NCBI GenBank assembly: GCA_013397075.1
Contig: VWZS01009947.1
Coordinates: 248,001 to 312,000 of the forward strand
Reading direction: 5' to 3'
DNA length: 64,000 nucleotides
Source: Rhabdornis inornatus
Lineage: Eukaryota; Chordata; Aves; Passeriformes; Rhabdornithidae
The translations under genes were made by a program, and so were the position numbers. Position 1 is the first letter of the stretch. Every line of letters begins with the position of its first letter. Under the pieces are notes generated by a model. The model did no database searches. It worked only from the letters and a program-made list of their open reading frames with translations, and was not told where the DNA came from. Below, in pieces: positions 13,701-26,945 of the stretch.

Positions 13701-15133
13701 CAGGGGTAATAAGAAGTGTTGGTGTCTGGGATAGTTCAGTACTTGCAAAAAAATATCAAAGATTTCAGTCCAATGTAACTCCTAGTTTTTTTGATAGAGG
13801 AGCAGGGTACTAGATCAACTAACCCAACATTAAGAAACATATTCTCATGCCCACTGTTGACAGTAAAGGACACAGTATTTTTAGGAGAGGTGCCAAACAC
13901 ACTACTCTAATTATACAATGCACAAACATGCTAAAAGGATGGTTAGGGATGATTGTATTTCTTTCCGCTTCTCAGGTGATTAATTGAATGCTGTTCAGTG
14001 AGCAACAAAGTCCATCTTTTCACAGGACTGTTCTCTCATGCCTGTTTTTTCAAAAGATCCATAAATCCATGGACTTTTCCTTCTGACATTAAGATCTAGT
14101 TAACAGTTGTACCTCTACCTATACATTCAAGAAGCTTTGCCCAGTTTCTGCTCACAGAAGCTTCTAAATCAATGTGTAAGGCAGATGTAGAGAGAACAAA
14201 ATTTCTGTCCCCAACCATCTCCTTCCTAGGCCAGTTGGTACAAATTTCATTGGAAATTGCTCCTGGAAGTGTGTGCCACTTATTTTCCCTTAATCCTGTT
14301 TTCATCTCACCTCATAATGATTTCAGGAATGTTTTTAGTTTCCAAAGCCAAGAAAACAGTTTCTTCTTGGCGGAAATAGCATTGGCTGTTAAATAAAAAG
14401 AAATGTGCTTTTCTGGCTAAGCTTTATGAAGATGATTGTACAATCTGTACTGTATGCTTGGAAACTGCTGCAACAAGATGTGTACCATATGGTGTATATG
14501 GCATTCCCTTACCTCAAGTGCTCCCTTACTCAGGCTGGCATGGTTGGTAATGAGCTCATTTTTGAATAAGGGAAATATGGGTGTTTTTTGTCTTTTTTGA
14601 GTGGGGGTTGGGGGGTAGGTGAGAGGAGGGAAGCAGAAATCTCTACATGCAAGAACAGGGCAAAGAAATGTCATTCCTCTCCTCTGCTGGTTCTCTGATC
14701 AGCTTGAAGTCTATAGCAATCAGGAACTTCATTAAGAAAGAGAGACTACTGAGCAGAGGTTAAATTTAGCATGATGCCATGACAGGAAAATAGAATTTAA
14801 GTAAGTGATTTTTGTTGCTCTTTCCCTCTGGCAGAGGCATAGTCCATAAATATGTGGGAAATGAGCACAATAGGCAGGTGGAATGTGAGATCAGCTCTCT
14901 TTTACTGTGTGAGAAGAGAATGGGAGGCTCGTAACCTTGGGGAGCACTTCTGTATGTTGCATTCTTCTTGGAAGTCACCTTAGAGAAAACTCTAGGAGTG
15001 TGATAAAGATAAGTTAAAATTTTCTCAGCCTGTATGCTCCTAAAAACTGCAGACAGAGAGGGAAATCCATTTAGACTATCACTGCTCTCAGGCAAAGTGG
15101 GTTTAGCATGTCTCCATACTTTCCCGATCTGCC

Positions 15134-15673
15134 CTAAATAGAAAAAAACAGTTCAGGGAAATTGATAACCTGCATGACCAAGCTGACACAAAACACTGTT
15201 TTGGACTGCCTCCTATTAGATGTACTTGTTTTTGGTGTGTATTCTGGTAAAGGATGGTCTCTCTGCGTAAGCAAGTAGTAGACCACTTTGCATGTTCTTG
15301 CTAATCTATTCCAGTGTCCTAACACAGGATAGATCGTGGGACTAAAAGGAATACATTGATCCTGAATAAAAAGAATATCCTTTGTCAAGAGCCAAAATAT
15401 GCTACAGGCTATAAGTGTTACAAAGCCTGCATAGAATTTTCTGTCAAGAGCCTTGACACTAAGCTGAGACAATGGGTAGATTGTGGAAAACAGAGGAAAA
15501 CTGCAACTGTGGATAGAGCAAGCTGCACGAAAAGTAAGGTGTAATAGCAGCACACACTCTTTCATGTAGTGAACAAAACTAGTCTGCAGTCCCATTGTAG
15601 TTACACCATGAACATTGTTAGGGCAGCCAAGAGCTGGCAACTGAGGGGTCTCCTGTAGGATTGCTTTTGCCAT
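15134..15673 (-). other. Unassigned open reading frame, 179 codons
   Basis: This is the longest uninterrupted ATG-to-stop frame in the window. The predicted product does not resemble any family I know. It contains a hydrophobic, possibly membrane-spanning segment at about residues 80-98, and the rest is mixed with many Cys, His and Ser. It is followed on the same strand by two shorter frames (15095-14766 and 14674-14417), the second back in the first frame. No promoter, Kozak-like context, splice structure or poly(A) signal supports expression. It could be chance, or a badly eroded coding relic of a mobile element. I do not call it a gene. Confidence 0.15.
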
Positions 15674-16260
15674 GAGAAGTGTGATGTGTTGACTTGGAAA
15701 ACAAATTGAGCATGGGATGATGATGCAAAGCCTTAAGATTCTTGCTTGAATGCAGATGGTCCTAATACTCCCCTAGGTTTAAGGTTATCTTTGTTGAATT
15801 TTGGGTTCTCACTTTCATTACTTGGGGATGAATATGAACAGAAAATGGAAAAATAGACTGCATAATTTGTGTTCCTGTTTTACCATTTTACTTAAAGATA
15901 CCTCAATAAGGATTCATGACAAAATAAATGTATATAGTACTAAAGGGTAAAGAATATAATTACTAATTTGAAGAGTTTGATGAAAGGCATCAAAAACAGA
16001 TCATTTGATTATTAGACAAACAAAAGCTGAATTTTTCAATCTTAAATTGGCACTTTTTAAATGGAAAATAGATTCATATTGTAATGAGTGTTAAGAAACA
16101 GTCTGTTATCTGTGGGGTATCATTAAACTTTTTGAAATGAAGACAAATATGTATTCTTTAGTTTTTCATTATCTGAAGTCTCCAAAAGTTCATGAGGGTT
16201 TCTCACTGCATGTTTTTTTATGGTGTGTTAGAGAAAGGAAAACATGTCTAAGTCAATTAA

Positions 16261-16318
16261 ATATATTTGCATAGTAAAAAAAAAAAGTAATTGCATTTAT
16301 ATATATGTATATGTATGG
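16261..16318. repeat. Poly-A plus TA/TATG low-complexity patch
   Basis: A short A run followed by a degenerate TATATATGTATATGTATG stretch. It is a small AT microsatellite with no attached element visible. Confidence 0.5.
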
Positions 16319-17907
16319 TCAGGTTAAGTATCAGTAAATACTTGCACATTTCTCTCTAGGAGAGCAGGCTTTAATTCTCTACTATTTTATTTTTCATCAT
16401 TTATCAATCTGCAAATCAGAATTTAAAATGCTATCATGTTTGTTGATTTGGCAACAGCCCTTTTGCATTAATTTGCACTGGTGGTGTTAAGACAAGGAGA
16501 ACCAGAAACTTCAGTGTCTGTTCCTAAACTGTTAGACAGGAATATGTGTCCTGCTGCCACATGGGAGTGGACTTGATTTAAAATCCCAGGTTGCATTTGC
16601 ACTGTAGATCAGTATCTCACTTCCTCTGGGTTGTATAAACCTATTCAAGGACAAGGAACATTCCACACTCTGAGGTGCAAATAGAAGTAATTTCACCAAG
16701 AAATTGGTGAAATACAGAGAATAGAAATATGTGGTCAGAGACCACAGATTCATGTTTCTTCAGGATTATTCAATCATATTTTGCAGGACAGACTAAGACA
16801 GTAATAAAGCTTTGGGGGGTATAGCATGGCCTCCTTGTCCAAGAACTTTGGAATATATTTATTATATATAGCATATATTACATCTCCTGGGAGAAACAGC
16901 TTTCAAACAGAATATCAAATATTACAACAACTGGACCAATCCTTAAGACTTTTCACAATATACTGGCTTCTAGTGGAAGTCTCAATGTAAATAAATGTTT
17001 ATCTAATTTGAAAACCAAATACCAAGTTAGATTGGTGCTTTACTTGTAAAATTCAAAAGAGGGAAAATATTCAGTTTCCACAGAGGTTTCCTTTTAGGTT
17101 TCAAATGAGGGATGTTTGTAATGAAATAAACCCTCAGCTCTGAGAATATATAAAGTTCTTTTCCTGCTTGATGAAACTATATGCTTTTGTATTTTTTCCC
17201 AAAATCAGTTTGACCTTAAGTCTTACCATGATTTATTGTCCACCTGTAGTTCCATGCAGAAAGACCTGAAGACACTTTATTACCTTGTACGTGGTCTTAC
17301 ACATGTGAGTCCAAACCTTCCTTGGGGTTCTGAGCTGTGGTGGCTGAAAATCTTCCCTGTTATGTAGACATGGGTTTAGCTGAAAAATCACTGGATTGAC
17401 TAGGGAATCTGTTTAAGATGCTGTGTTTCTCTGGATAATCTCTTGACCTGAGCATGCTCACTACTTCTCATGTTATGTTACTTCAAGAAAGGATGAGCTT
17501 GAGAACAGTGCTAATTGCTATTTCCAAAACTGTGATTATCAACTTAGTATTGTCACCTTCTTGCTGTTTTACCCTTTTAACACACTCTGCTTTGCACATA
17601 TGTACTGTAGTCCTTCTAAGCACCTGCTCCAGATGAAAGCAGGTGTGCTGGACCCCACCATTATCTGCATCTTTTAATTTTTAGTGTTGTCTGATCGGCT
17701 TATTTGCTGGCATGCTTCCATCTAAAACTTGAACTCTTTCTGGATTGTATTCCATTCTTACAAATAGACATCAAACTACTTATTCTTCTCTCAGCCCCAG
17801 TAAAAAATTGACTATGTTAAAAATCTAATTTGCCACCAAAATTAATTAATTTCAACCTTTATAATTTTGAGTGAATGCTTAGGTATTTGTTCACGTTTTC
17901 CACAGCT

Positions 17908-18011
17908 AAAAGAAAAAAAAACAAAACAAACAAAAAGCAACCAAAAAACACCAAAAAAAAAAACCCACCCCACCACCACAAAAACAACTAAATAAACAAA
18001 CCCAAAAAGCA
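17908..18011. repeat. A/C-rich low-complexity tract
   Basis: About 100 bases almost devoid of T and G on the plus strand: A runs broken by C, CC and CACC. It is the complement of the GT-rich tracts seen elsewhere in the window. The hydrophobic open frame on its minus strand (Phe, Val, Leu and Trp runs) is a product of this composition. Confidence 0.75.
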
Positions 18012-21000
18012 AATAAGAAAGCATCTTGGCATAATAACAATTTTCTGGTTTTCTGTTGGCTCAATTCATTATTTGTGTGCATGTGGTTTTGACATTCAAG
18101 TCCCTGAAAGCCTTATTTTAGACTTCCTGAAATAAAATTCCACAACTTTCAGAGGTTTTCATTTGAGTGAAAATTCAGGGATCTCTTTGTTAAAATTATA
18201 GTCCCAACACTGCCCCACTACTTTGGGCAGAGATTAATTTCTCCTAAACTAAATAGGATGCCAATTTTGTGTCTGAATGAGGACATGAGGATCCCAGTGT
18301 AGCAGGAACCATGGACCCACAGTGTAATTACCTTTAGGCCTCTAAAGATCAATGCTACTTTATTCTGCAGCTACCCAAATCTTTTTTGAAGCTAGGAAAT
18401 GCTGATATATTGATGATGATCAGGAGCATAACAAGCATAAGAATCCAAACTGTGCTAACCTAATATCAGGTGAACACTATTTCTGGCTTCTCCAGCATTT
18501 TCAGGAACTCTTAATTCTTCTTTTTGTCTGATTCCTCTTTGACCAAAAACCTTTCCCAGGGGTGGCTCACCTGGTAGCTGGAGGAGGCACCTTCATTCCT
18601 GCCATCACCGAGCAGGTCCTTGTGCCTGGCTGCAAGCCCTAGGTTCTAGCTTCATATATGCAATAACAGCCATAAAACACATGTTTCTCAAGCTTAGTGA
18701 AGTCTTAACACCATATGCTTGTCAGTGTTCACAAATGAGGTGTTATTAAGTTGTCAGGTGCTTACAGAAGTGAGGTGGAATAGACTGGATGAAGAGGGAG
18801 GAGTGACCTTGAGTTAATGGAGGCTATTGTGACACTAAGCAATGAATAACACTTTGGGTAATAACTAGCTTGTTCTCCTCCATATCCCTTTTCATGTGCA
18901 CCTTCTTTTATTACATCAATGATCAAGTAGTCAGTGCACATGGTTGGAGGCAAGGAATTAAAAGGTATAAATAACACACACTTTAATTGAAATCCAACTG
19001 TGAATGCCTGGCCTCTGTGATTAAACCTTTTATCACATGGATTGTCCCACCACAGGTACATTCATACCACTCAGAGAACTACTTAGCTTTAAAAATAAAG
19101 CCTTTCTTTCATATGTCCAAATTGAATAACTTGAGAATTTCTTTGGCAGTACCAGGGCAGGTATTGTGGATATAACAAATGCATTCTTGCATGTATGCAA
19201 AATCTTCCTGCAGTCCCTTCTGCTCCAATGCTGGTGGTGGCAAGGACTTTGAACATGACAACACTGCAAAGGGAGAGGGAGCATGAGAGCTGGCATTACA
19301 GATACTGAGGGTCATCGTCATTAGGGTTTTTCACTCCTATTATAGTGGAGTAGTTAATGTGGTTCCTAGGATTTCCTAATAATAATGAAAAAAAACTTTG
19401 GATTGGGCCAGCCATGGTAGCATTGCCTAAGTACAAAGGCTTGGTACTGGATTTCTGCAGGCTTTCTCTTTTTATCAAACTTCAGTCAAAAGACTTGATG
19501 AGCAGGCTGCTGAGCTAGCAGTGTGACTCCTAGGGGGATTTAGCTGTGTGAGTAGATCAACATTTGCCTGAAAATAGGGGTATGGCTGGTGTCATCCTTT
19601 ACACAGTGTGTAGCAGAGTGGGACTTGGGTTACTGTGATGGAAACAGCAATGGATGATATTTATTATAGATCACTTCATGGGTAGACTGTTTGCAGTGAT
19701 GATGGATTAATGTTTTCCGGGGGAGAGGGATGACTTGCTGTTGCTAAGCCTCAAATTTAGGAGTTGGGTTTGTTCATAACTGTCTAGAAAGTGTTCTCCA
19801 AACATTATCCAAGATTTACACTTTTGTGATATGATAATCAAGCTGAAAAAAACCACTCTTCATGACTGCAGTATCCAAGTATTTTTCTAGTTCAGATGTG
19901 TCATATCTGCAATGTGATGGACTTATTGTAACCAGTCAGTGCTGACATAAACTTGATGCTTGGTATTCCCAAATAAAATTATGTGGAGGAAAATCTCTCT
20001 GTCCAAGTTACAACAGAAGTTGATTGCTGCAGAGAATGCAGAAAAATAACACTATACAAAGCTTACAGTTCTGCATTAGTGCAGTGAATAACAGTGATAA
20101 TGTATTTTAAATTACTCAGTTAAAGATATTTGTTTTTTCTCAAGGAGATTTATCAGTCAAGACAAGCTTTGTGGAATGTTTTTGAGCCTAAACTACATAA
20201 AAGAAGCCTGTAAATACAGACCACCAAAAGGAGAGAAGGGCCCTGGGAGCCGTTAGAGTTATAAATTATTTGGTTTTACTGCAGCTGGAAGATTCTTCCT
20301 TGATTTAAACAGATGCTTTGCTTTCCCCTTTGTTGCCCACCATTTGCACTTGACCTGCCAAGTATCCAAAGGCACTTAAGCCGGGTAAATCAGTATTTCT
20401 AGCACTGCAGTAAACATGCCAACTGAATATGGCACTGAGAAGAACTCTCCATTAAAAATCTAAATGAGAAGGCTTACATGACTTCTGATGAAAAGAGGAG
20501 TTTGAAACTGGTAGCACTAGTTTTTCATCAATAGAAACCAACAAGCACCACAAAAGCTGTTTTATCCTTCATGCAGCACCTAAAGTTTGAGCCTAAATTG
20601 TTACAGCTTTCTTAAGTTTTGCAATTTTTTTTAATGTATTTAAGTTGTATTTAACTGCAGGAGTTTGTGTTTCAAGAAGGACACCCTTGGCATTTGGAAG
20701 AAGCTAATTTAATAAGCTAAATTATAGAAAGAAGTAGATTACGTTTTTACCCCACAATCTTCTGTCAGAAAGGACTCCCCAAAGCCCTTTTCAAATCAGC
20801 AGGTTCCATCCCAGGGAAGGACAGGATGAAGGCTCACCTTGTTGCAGTGTATGCCAAGATTTTCTCTAGTGTGTCTCTATCATTTTCTCTGAGACTGCTT
20901 TTGCTTTGAAGCAGGGTAGGAGAAAGCAGAATCCTGCAGGGACTGTGCAGGCAAAAGTAAGTGCTCTGATGTACTCTGCAGTGGTTCATATATATATACA

Positions 21001-24000
21001 GAGGATGTATAAAAGCTGTTTTATTGGCAAGGGGGCTGTTGGCCAAGGCACCATGGTTATACAGTAGTACCTTGGGACCAGTACGTTCCACAAGAGCAGA
21101 CACTGTGAATTTTGAATTACTGTTGCCTCTAAAACATTATGCTGCCAATAGCACTGTACCTCCACACAATAATTGTCATTCAGCACTCAGACTTTGCCAG
21201 CTATTTTGAAGTTCCACGGCAAATCAGTGTGTCCTCTGTGCTTCACAACACCAGATCCTAGTGGTTCAATGTCATCCTGATACAAATGAAAGACTTTGTC
21301 TTATGAAAACTTGGTAAACATGAGAACAGATATATTGTGGGGAATGATTCTGTGTTGCTGAACCGTGGACTGCTCAGGACCTCACATATTCTATGTTTGA
21401 CCTTTTGCAATGATACTGAAATATTTCAGCTTGCCATGAACTTTCTTCCCATCAGTTCATACTGGATTAGAGATGAAGCAAGGAAAAGGTATGGTGAGTG
21501 TTATGCCAAAAAAAAAAAAAGTATTCCTTCTCACTAAACTCATGGAAGCTTATCAAATTTATTGAAGGGAGGTAACGAAACAATCAAACAAATCCCCCCA
21601 AAATCAACTCGGGGTGGTTTTATCAAGCATGACCTCCTTCCTACAGGTCAGAGACTGTAGAAGGTCTTTAGTCTAAGGCAGAATGGAGATTTACTAGAAG
21701 CTTTGAGATCTGTTTAGAGCAGGATAAGAATAAATCTGGAAAGTGTATAAAAAGGGGTTATGACCCAAAGTAGTCCTTGTACTCTGCAGTCATTTAGAGT
21801 CTTGCTAACCTACAGAACTTCAGTCTGCTCAGGCTCTGTTGTAAAAGCCCAAGCTGTCTTGTGACATGTCACAAGAAGAATAGCGTTGGAAGTCCTGGAA
21901 ACATAGTGTTCACAAGTCCTCCAAAAGCCCTGGAAAACCCTCAATCTGTGACATAATAGATATCAGGAAAACATTCACATGAATCCCCTGGCACAGGGAA
22001 AATTATATCTTGGCAAAGGAGTGTTGTCAACAGGGACAATGTCCTTGCTTGGAAGATGATCCAGTTGTCTCTCCTTGTGTAGAGGTGACCAATATCTTGG
22101 GCACTGTAAAACTCCATTGTCATGATGCTACCTGCAAAATTAATTTGTCATGTGTGTACACATTTTTGCCAAACTATCTCAATTTTCGAGTGATAGTCAT
22201 GTTAAGAAGCAAAAGCCAAAGAGAATGGAATTTCAAGAACATTTAAAGCGTATGCATTAATTTACTTCATTTAAAACTGCACCCACAGTCTAGGTAAATT
22301 TTGTAATATTAGATTTAGCTTCAGCATTGTCAGTAAAAGTTTGGTGTGACATTACTTGAACTTATAGTCCAGGAATGAAGTCACTGCAGCAATGGAGGAG
22401 AAGCTACCTATATTAATTACTGAGCTTTTTCAAAAGAAAAAACTTTTTGGGGATTTTTCCTCCCATTTGCTGAAGAAAACATTCTTACTTTGTACGTGTG
22501 GGCTGTGTCTTGTTGATAGGCAGAAATTTTGCTTTTTAGCTATGCTGATATCATTAAATTGGCAAAACCCCTGTAGTGTGAATACAGTTATTGCTAGAAT
22601 AGAAGTGCTTATATTAGTATATCTTATTCCATTTCATCAGGAGAAATAATTTACACACCCATAAATCACCTTATGTTTTTCAGACTATATGTGCACTAGG
22701 GCTTTTACTGTAGTGCTTCACTGGCAGTCAGGATCACTAATTCCCTTTCTATGCTGACACTGAATCAGGGTAATGTGCCAGTAGGCACAGCATTATACTT
22801 GCCTAAGTTTTCCCAGAGCAAGCAGAAGGTAATTGTGAGATCTTGTCAGAAAAAAAGTCAGAGTTTTCTCTTTTTGGAAAGTATAAAATGCTTTTGAGCT
22901 GTAAACAAGTTTTAGCCATAAACCTTTATCTGAAACCCAGATGTTTAATTTTTTCAATTCTTCCTCTATGTCACTCCAGAGATGCTTAGATTGTTTATGT
23001 TGCCAATCTGCTCTGCACTCCTAACACCTTTGTCAAACTCACCTTCCAACTTCAAGTCCTTGTCTTGCAGCCATGTTATAGTTCATCACTGATGTCCTTG
23101 GCAAAGGGCAAAGGGGCCAGGTGGTGAATGCAGCTCATAAGGGAGGACTTCTGTTGCCTGAAAAGACATGGAGGCACTTACATGTGAAAAATGGGAGAGG
23201 AAAGGTATTTGCTATTTATAACTTTAACAAAAACAAGCACTGGGCTCTTGTTCTCAATAAAAAAAATTCACAGGGAAAAGGTACTTTGGAGAAAAAAAAA
23301 AAAAAATTCCCCAAACACATTCTCCTTGATTAAAGACCCTGTTTCCCTTTCTTCTCCAAAAGAAATGGATTGTAGGAGAAAAGGCACCAATGAACCTGAT
23401 AACCTTTGGTCAAGAATGTTGGGATTACAGCCACCAGTTATAGTGTGTCATGAGCAGTGGCTGAGACCATTCCCCTCTTACAGCTCACTATGGGACCCCC
23501 TTCTTTCCAATGTTTTTCACCATGACATCCAGCATGAGCATTGAAAAGAGCAAACTTCAGAAAGTCATTGCAAGAGGCTCCTGAAACATCTGTTTTAAAA
23601 GCAAAGCATGTTAAACATTACTTGAAATTATCACACTGCTTAAAAAGGATAAATCCGCAACTGTCGACCCATCAGATTTCCACTTCCCTTCAGTCTGAGG
23701 TGTCACAGGGTTCAGTGACAAAAATAATTGTGCTGCAAGCTGCTGAGAGAAGAGGTTGCAGAGGGAAGGCTGTGTTTTTCTGGCCACTAGTACAAGTTCA
23801 GATTTCATGCCTCACCAGAGTGGTTTCAGATTCTTTTACAAAGTTTTTTTTAGTTTTTGGGAATCAGTGTACTGTCTCTTCTCTTCTGCCTTGATATAAG
23901 TTTATAGTAGTGATAAAAATGTTGAAAGGAAATGTTCAAAGCATCCAAAACCTGTTGTGCAGTAGATTAATTCAAGTTAAAGTTCCTTGAGTTAAATCCC

Positions 24001-25560
24001 TGCCAAGCAATTCCTCTGAAATTTAGAGAGTTGTATAAGCCAGGGACTCAGACTGAAGCACTCACAAATTTCTAGGTAATTTAAATCTGGACTCAGGCAT
24101 TTTATTGACATGTTTACTTGATGTGATTTTTTTTTTAAGTCTCTGTCCCTTTATTTGCCTGAATTCTGATGCCATATTAGGAAAAAAAAAAAGCCCTTAC
24201 AACTTTCACAATGTAGGTAAAAACACGAAGAGTTAAAAAATATTAGGAAGCCTTTTCTGGTTTTGCAGGATTCGGATTTGCATTTTGTATTTTGATGATT
24301 TTGGGAGGAAAAAAATCTGAGATTTGCCTGCTTTCATGAACAAAACACCCACGCCTTTTAGAGACATTCCTACTCACAATCTCATCAAATTACAGATGGG
24401 CTGAATGCTGATTATCCAAACCTTTGGTGTTTTATTTGCAGGATGAAGTGCCACCATGGTGTTACCAGGCTTAATAATTTGGAAAGTCACGATTTAATTG
24501 CCTCCATTTTAATAGAGCTCTACCTTGGCAATCAAGTGTTAGTGAATGCCCTGAGTGCAGTCAGTCCTGTGACAGGGCTGCCCCTGGGTCTGAGCAGCAG
24601 GGAGGGGAGCCTCACATCGTGTCTTTTGTGGTACAGCCTCTGACATAGATCTTATTTGGTACCTTCTAGCCCAGACTCCCTCTCTGAGTGCTTTACCGTG
24701 GCACAGTTTTTATAGCATAGTCATATTATCTATATTTGTGGCTGCCTTGTCCAGTTCCTAGTGTTCACCCCTACTGCACAACTTTACTCCTGGTTCTTAC
24801 CTCCAAATCTCAGCTTTTTGTTTCTGAAATCATGCATTGGCCTTGCTCCAGCTCTTTGAAATTTATTTCCCTCACTTTTACTGGGATTCCCATACTTCTG
24901 GCTTTTTGACCCTCTTTCCAGCTTAATTTTCAAACTGGATTTTCCATCCCTGCTTCCAGACCCTGAATACTAACCATGCTTTATGCCAAACGCAGTGATT
25001 TGGTGTGGATTTTGCTTTCTCTGTGTTCTTAGTTTGTACTTGGTTCAAACTTAACACATGGACCTGCCCTGTTTTTTCTGCCATCTGAAAATAGGAATTT
25101 TCCACATCCTTGTGAAGAAAAAGTCTATTGTTCCAAAATAAAAGCATTAATCTCCATTACCCTTGGTCAGAAGAGTATTTGGGCTACAAGGAGCTAGGTG
25201 CCATTTTTTCCCACTGATCCCCATGGTGAGGCTAAAGGAATTGCTGTTCCCTCTTTGGCTCAGCTACTGGCCATTCTGTTGTCCATCCCTGTACTTCACT
25301 TTTATGTCCTTCTTTGACATGTGGAATGATTCTGCAGGCAGGCAATTTATGACAAAGGATCTCACAGAGCATTTCAAATTGTTACTGTCCCCAAGATACA
25401 TTTTCCAGACAGCTGGTTCAGCATGCAAGAGCTCATAACTCAGTATTTTCCATCAATGTCTTATGCACATTAGGATTGTCAAGGGGATTTTGCCAGGACC
25501 ATTTTCAGGAGTGAGCTAATAGAGGAGCATTCACCTCAGTTTGCAAGGAATTTGCCAGGC
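18012..25560. other. Gene-free unique sequence
   Basis: No recognisable exon, RNA gene or transposon. Short A runs occur at about 21511-21523 and 23288-23307, but no retrocopied body precedes them. The interval 20160-20480 reads like dense, non-repetitive regulatory sequence and is treated as a low-confidence candidate in the findings. Confidence 0.5.
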
Positions 25561-25563
25561 AAT

Positions 25564-25602
25564 GCCTATTAATAATAATGGTGATGATGATTGTTATTGT
25601 TT
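25564..25602. repeat. AAT/GAT trinucleotide-like patch
   Basis: TATTAATAATAATGGTGATGATGATTGTTATTG: imperfect AAT units passing into GAT units. It is a small degenerate microsatellite. Confidence 0.6.
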
Positions 25603-26059
25603 GTTTCACTGGGAAGTATGTCATTGAGATGTAGATTTTGGTCTGTTGTGGTAGTTTTATTTGTGATCCGATTTTCCCAGGGGTGTGAATGGATTGCTGT
25701 TTATACAATGCAGCTGTGTTTTGGGTAGACTGGTACATAAGCTGTGGACACAATTTTTCTCTGAGAGGCTCTGGTTTTATTTCCCTCTGACAACACTAAT
25801 ATGCAGCTTTTACAATTGGCATGAATGGTGGATTTTGTGCAGACTCCTCAGAAAAATGAGGAACACAGAATTTTTAAGCAATTATAACTAGTATCAATTA
25901 TGAAGCTGTTATAATTATAGAGTAACACAAAATGAAAACAAAAACTCAATGAAAACTCAGGCACGAATAAATATGTGTCCAGAAGAGTGATTCTGGATTG
26001 GGCCTTGTCCTTCAAAGCAGATAACTAGGTCAAATAATATGGAACAAGTGGCTGCATAT

Positions 26060-26290
26060 ATGGCAGAAAATTATTAATTTATTAATATTTAAAAGCAAAC
26101 AAAATTTCTATAATAATTTACATACTATATGTCAATATATTTCATTATATCTAATGATAGGTTATTTTTATGTGTTAAATTATCCTATATTTAATGTTAT
26201 ATATTAAATATAAATTATATAATTATTTTTATTATTTATATTTATATCAAGACATTTAATATTATAAGGAGGATAGATTTTTTAAACTAG
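26060..26290. repeat. AT-rich low-complexity block
   Basis: Roughly 230 bases almost entirely A and T, with many TATTTA, ATATTAAAT and TTATATTTA words but no clean repeat period. Such blocks can act as matrix-attachment or easily unwound DNA; nothing here proves that. Confidence 0.65.
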
Positions 26291-26845
26291 GTAATGGATT
26301 ATATCAGGTCAATCTCTCATTAAAGCTTGTATCATGCTCCTTGCAGCAGCTAAGGTCTCCAGCTGGAGATACGGATGAAATACACCCTGAAAATATTTAG
26401 GCAGTGGTGGCTCTCCATTATCAGGGAACAGGAACTAAAAGATGGGATTGCTCACTATGTTGACTGAGTCAATGGGGTTGGACAGAAGAATTGACACCAT
26501 CCCAAAAACTAAAGCTCTCAACTTTCACAGCTCTCTGCAATGATAGAAGGATCCATGTAGGGGATGCTGGCACTTAAATCACCCCTTCAAAGGGGATATA
26601 GTTTGAAACATTGTCTAACACTAATATATCTCTAATCCCTTAATAGTGGGGGAGACAGAAACGTCTGGATGTGCAAAAAGGCAAGCCAGCTAGGGATGTT
26701 TTCAGAGACAACAACCTCTGAAAAAATAGGCAATTGTTCTTTCTGCTCTTTGGTTTAGGAAGGCCTGGAAATGAGAGACCACTGTATACAGAACCAGCCT
26801 CACAGTGCTTGCAAGACATATCTAGTTGGGGTATTTTGGGGGAAA

Positions 26846-26945
26846 AAAAAAGAAAAAGCTAGAAAAAACAACACCAAAGCCGAAATTAATGAAAAGCAAA
26901 CAAAACAACAACAAAATCCATTAAAAAATTCCCCAATAAACAACT
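26846..26945. repeat. A-rich (AAC/AAAC) low-complexity tract
   Basis: A runs interrupted by C and G with several CAAAACAACAACAAAA words. Composition is similar to 17908-18011. No source element is recognised. Confidence 0.6.

Larger units (their letters stand above)
10740..17905. other. Gene-free unique sequence
   Basis: No exon or transposon recognised. The interval 11610-11870 is rich in TAAT-type homeodomain cores and is discussed as a possible regulatory element. One long open frame at 15134-15673 (minus) is listed separately. The interval 15840-16480 is very AT-rich but not repetitive. Confidence 0.55.

Noticed and set aside
17842..18024. Strongly hydrophobic small minus-strand frame resembling a membrane peptide
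   Set aside because: The Val/Phe/Trp/Leu content is dictated by the A/C-rich tract; nothing else supports a gene.
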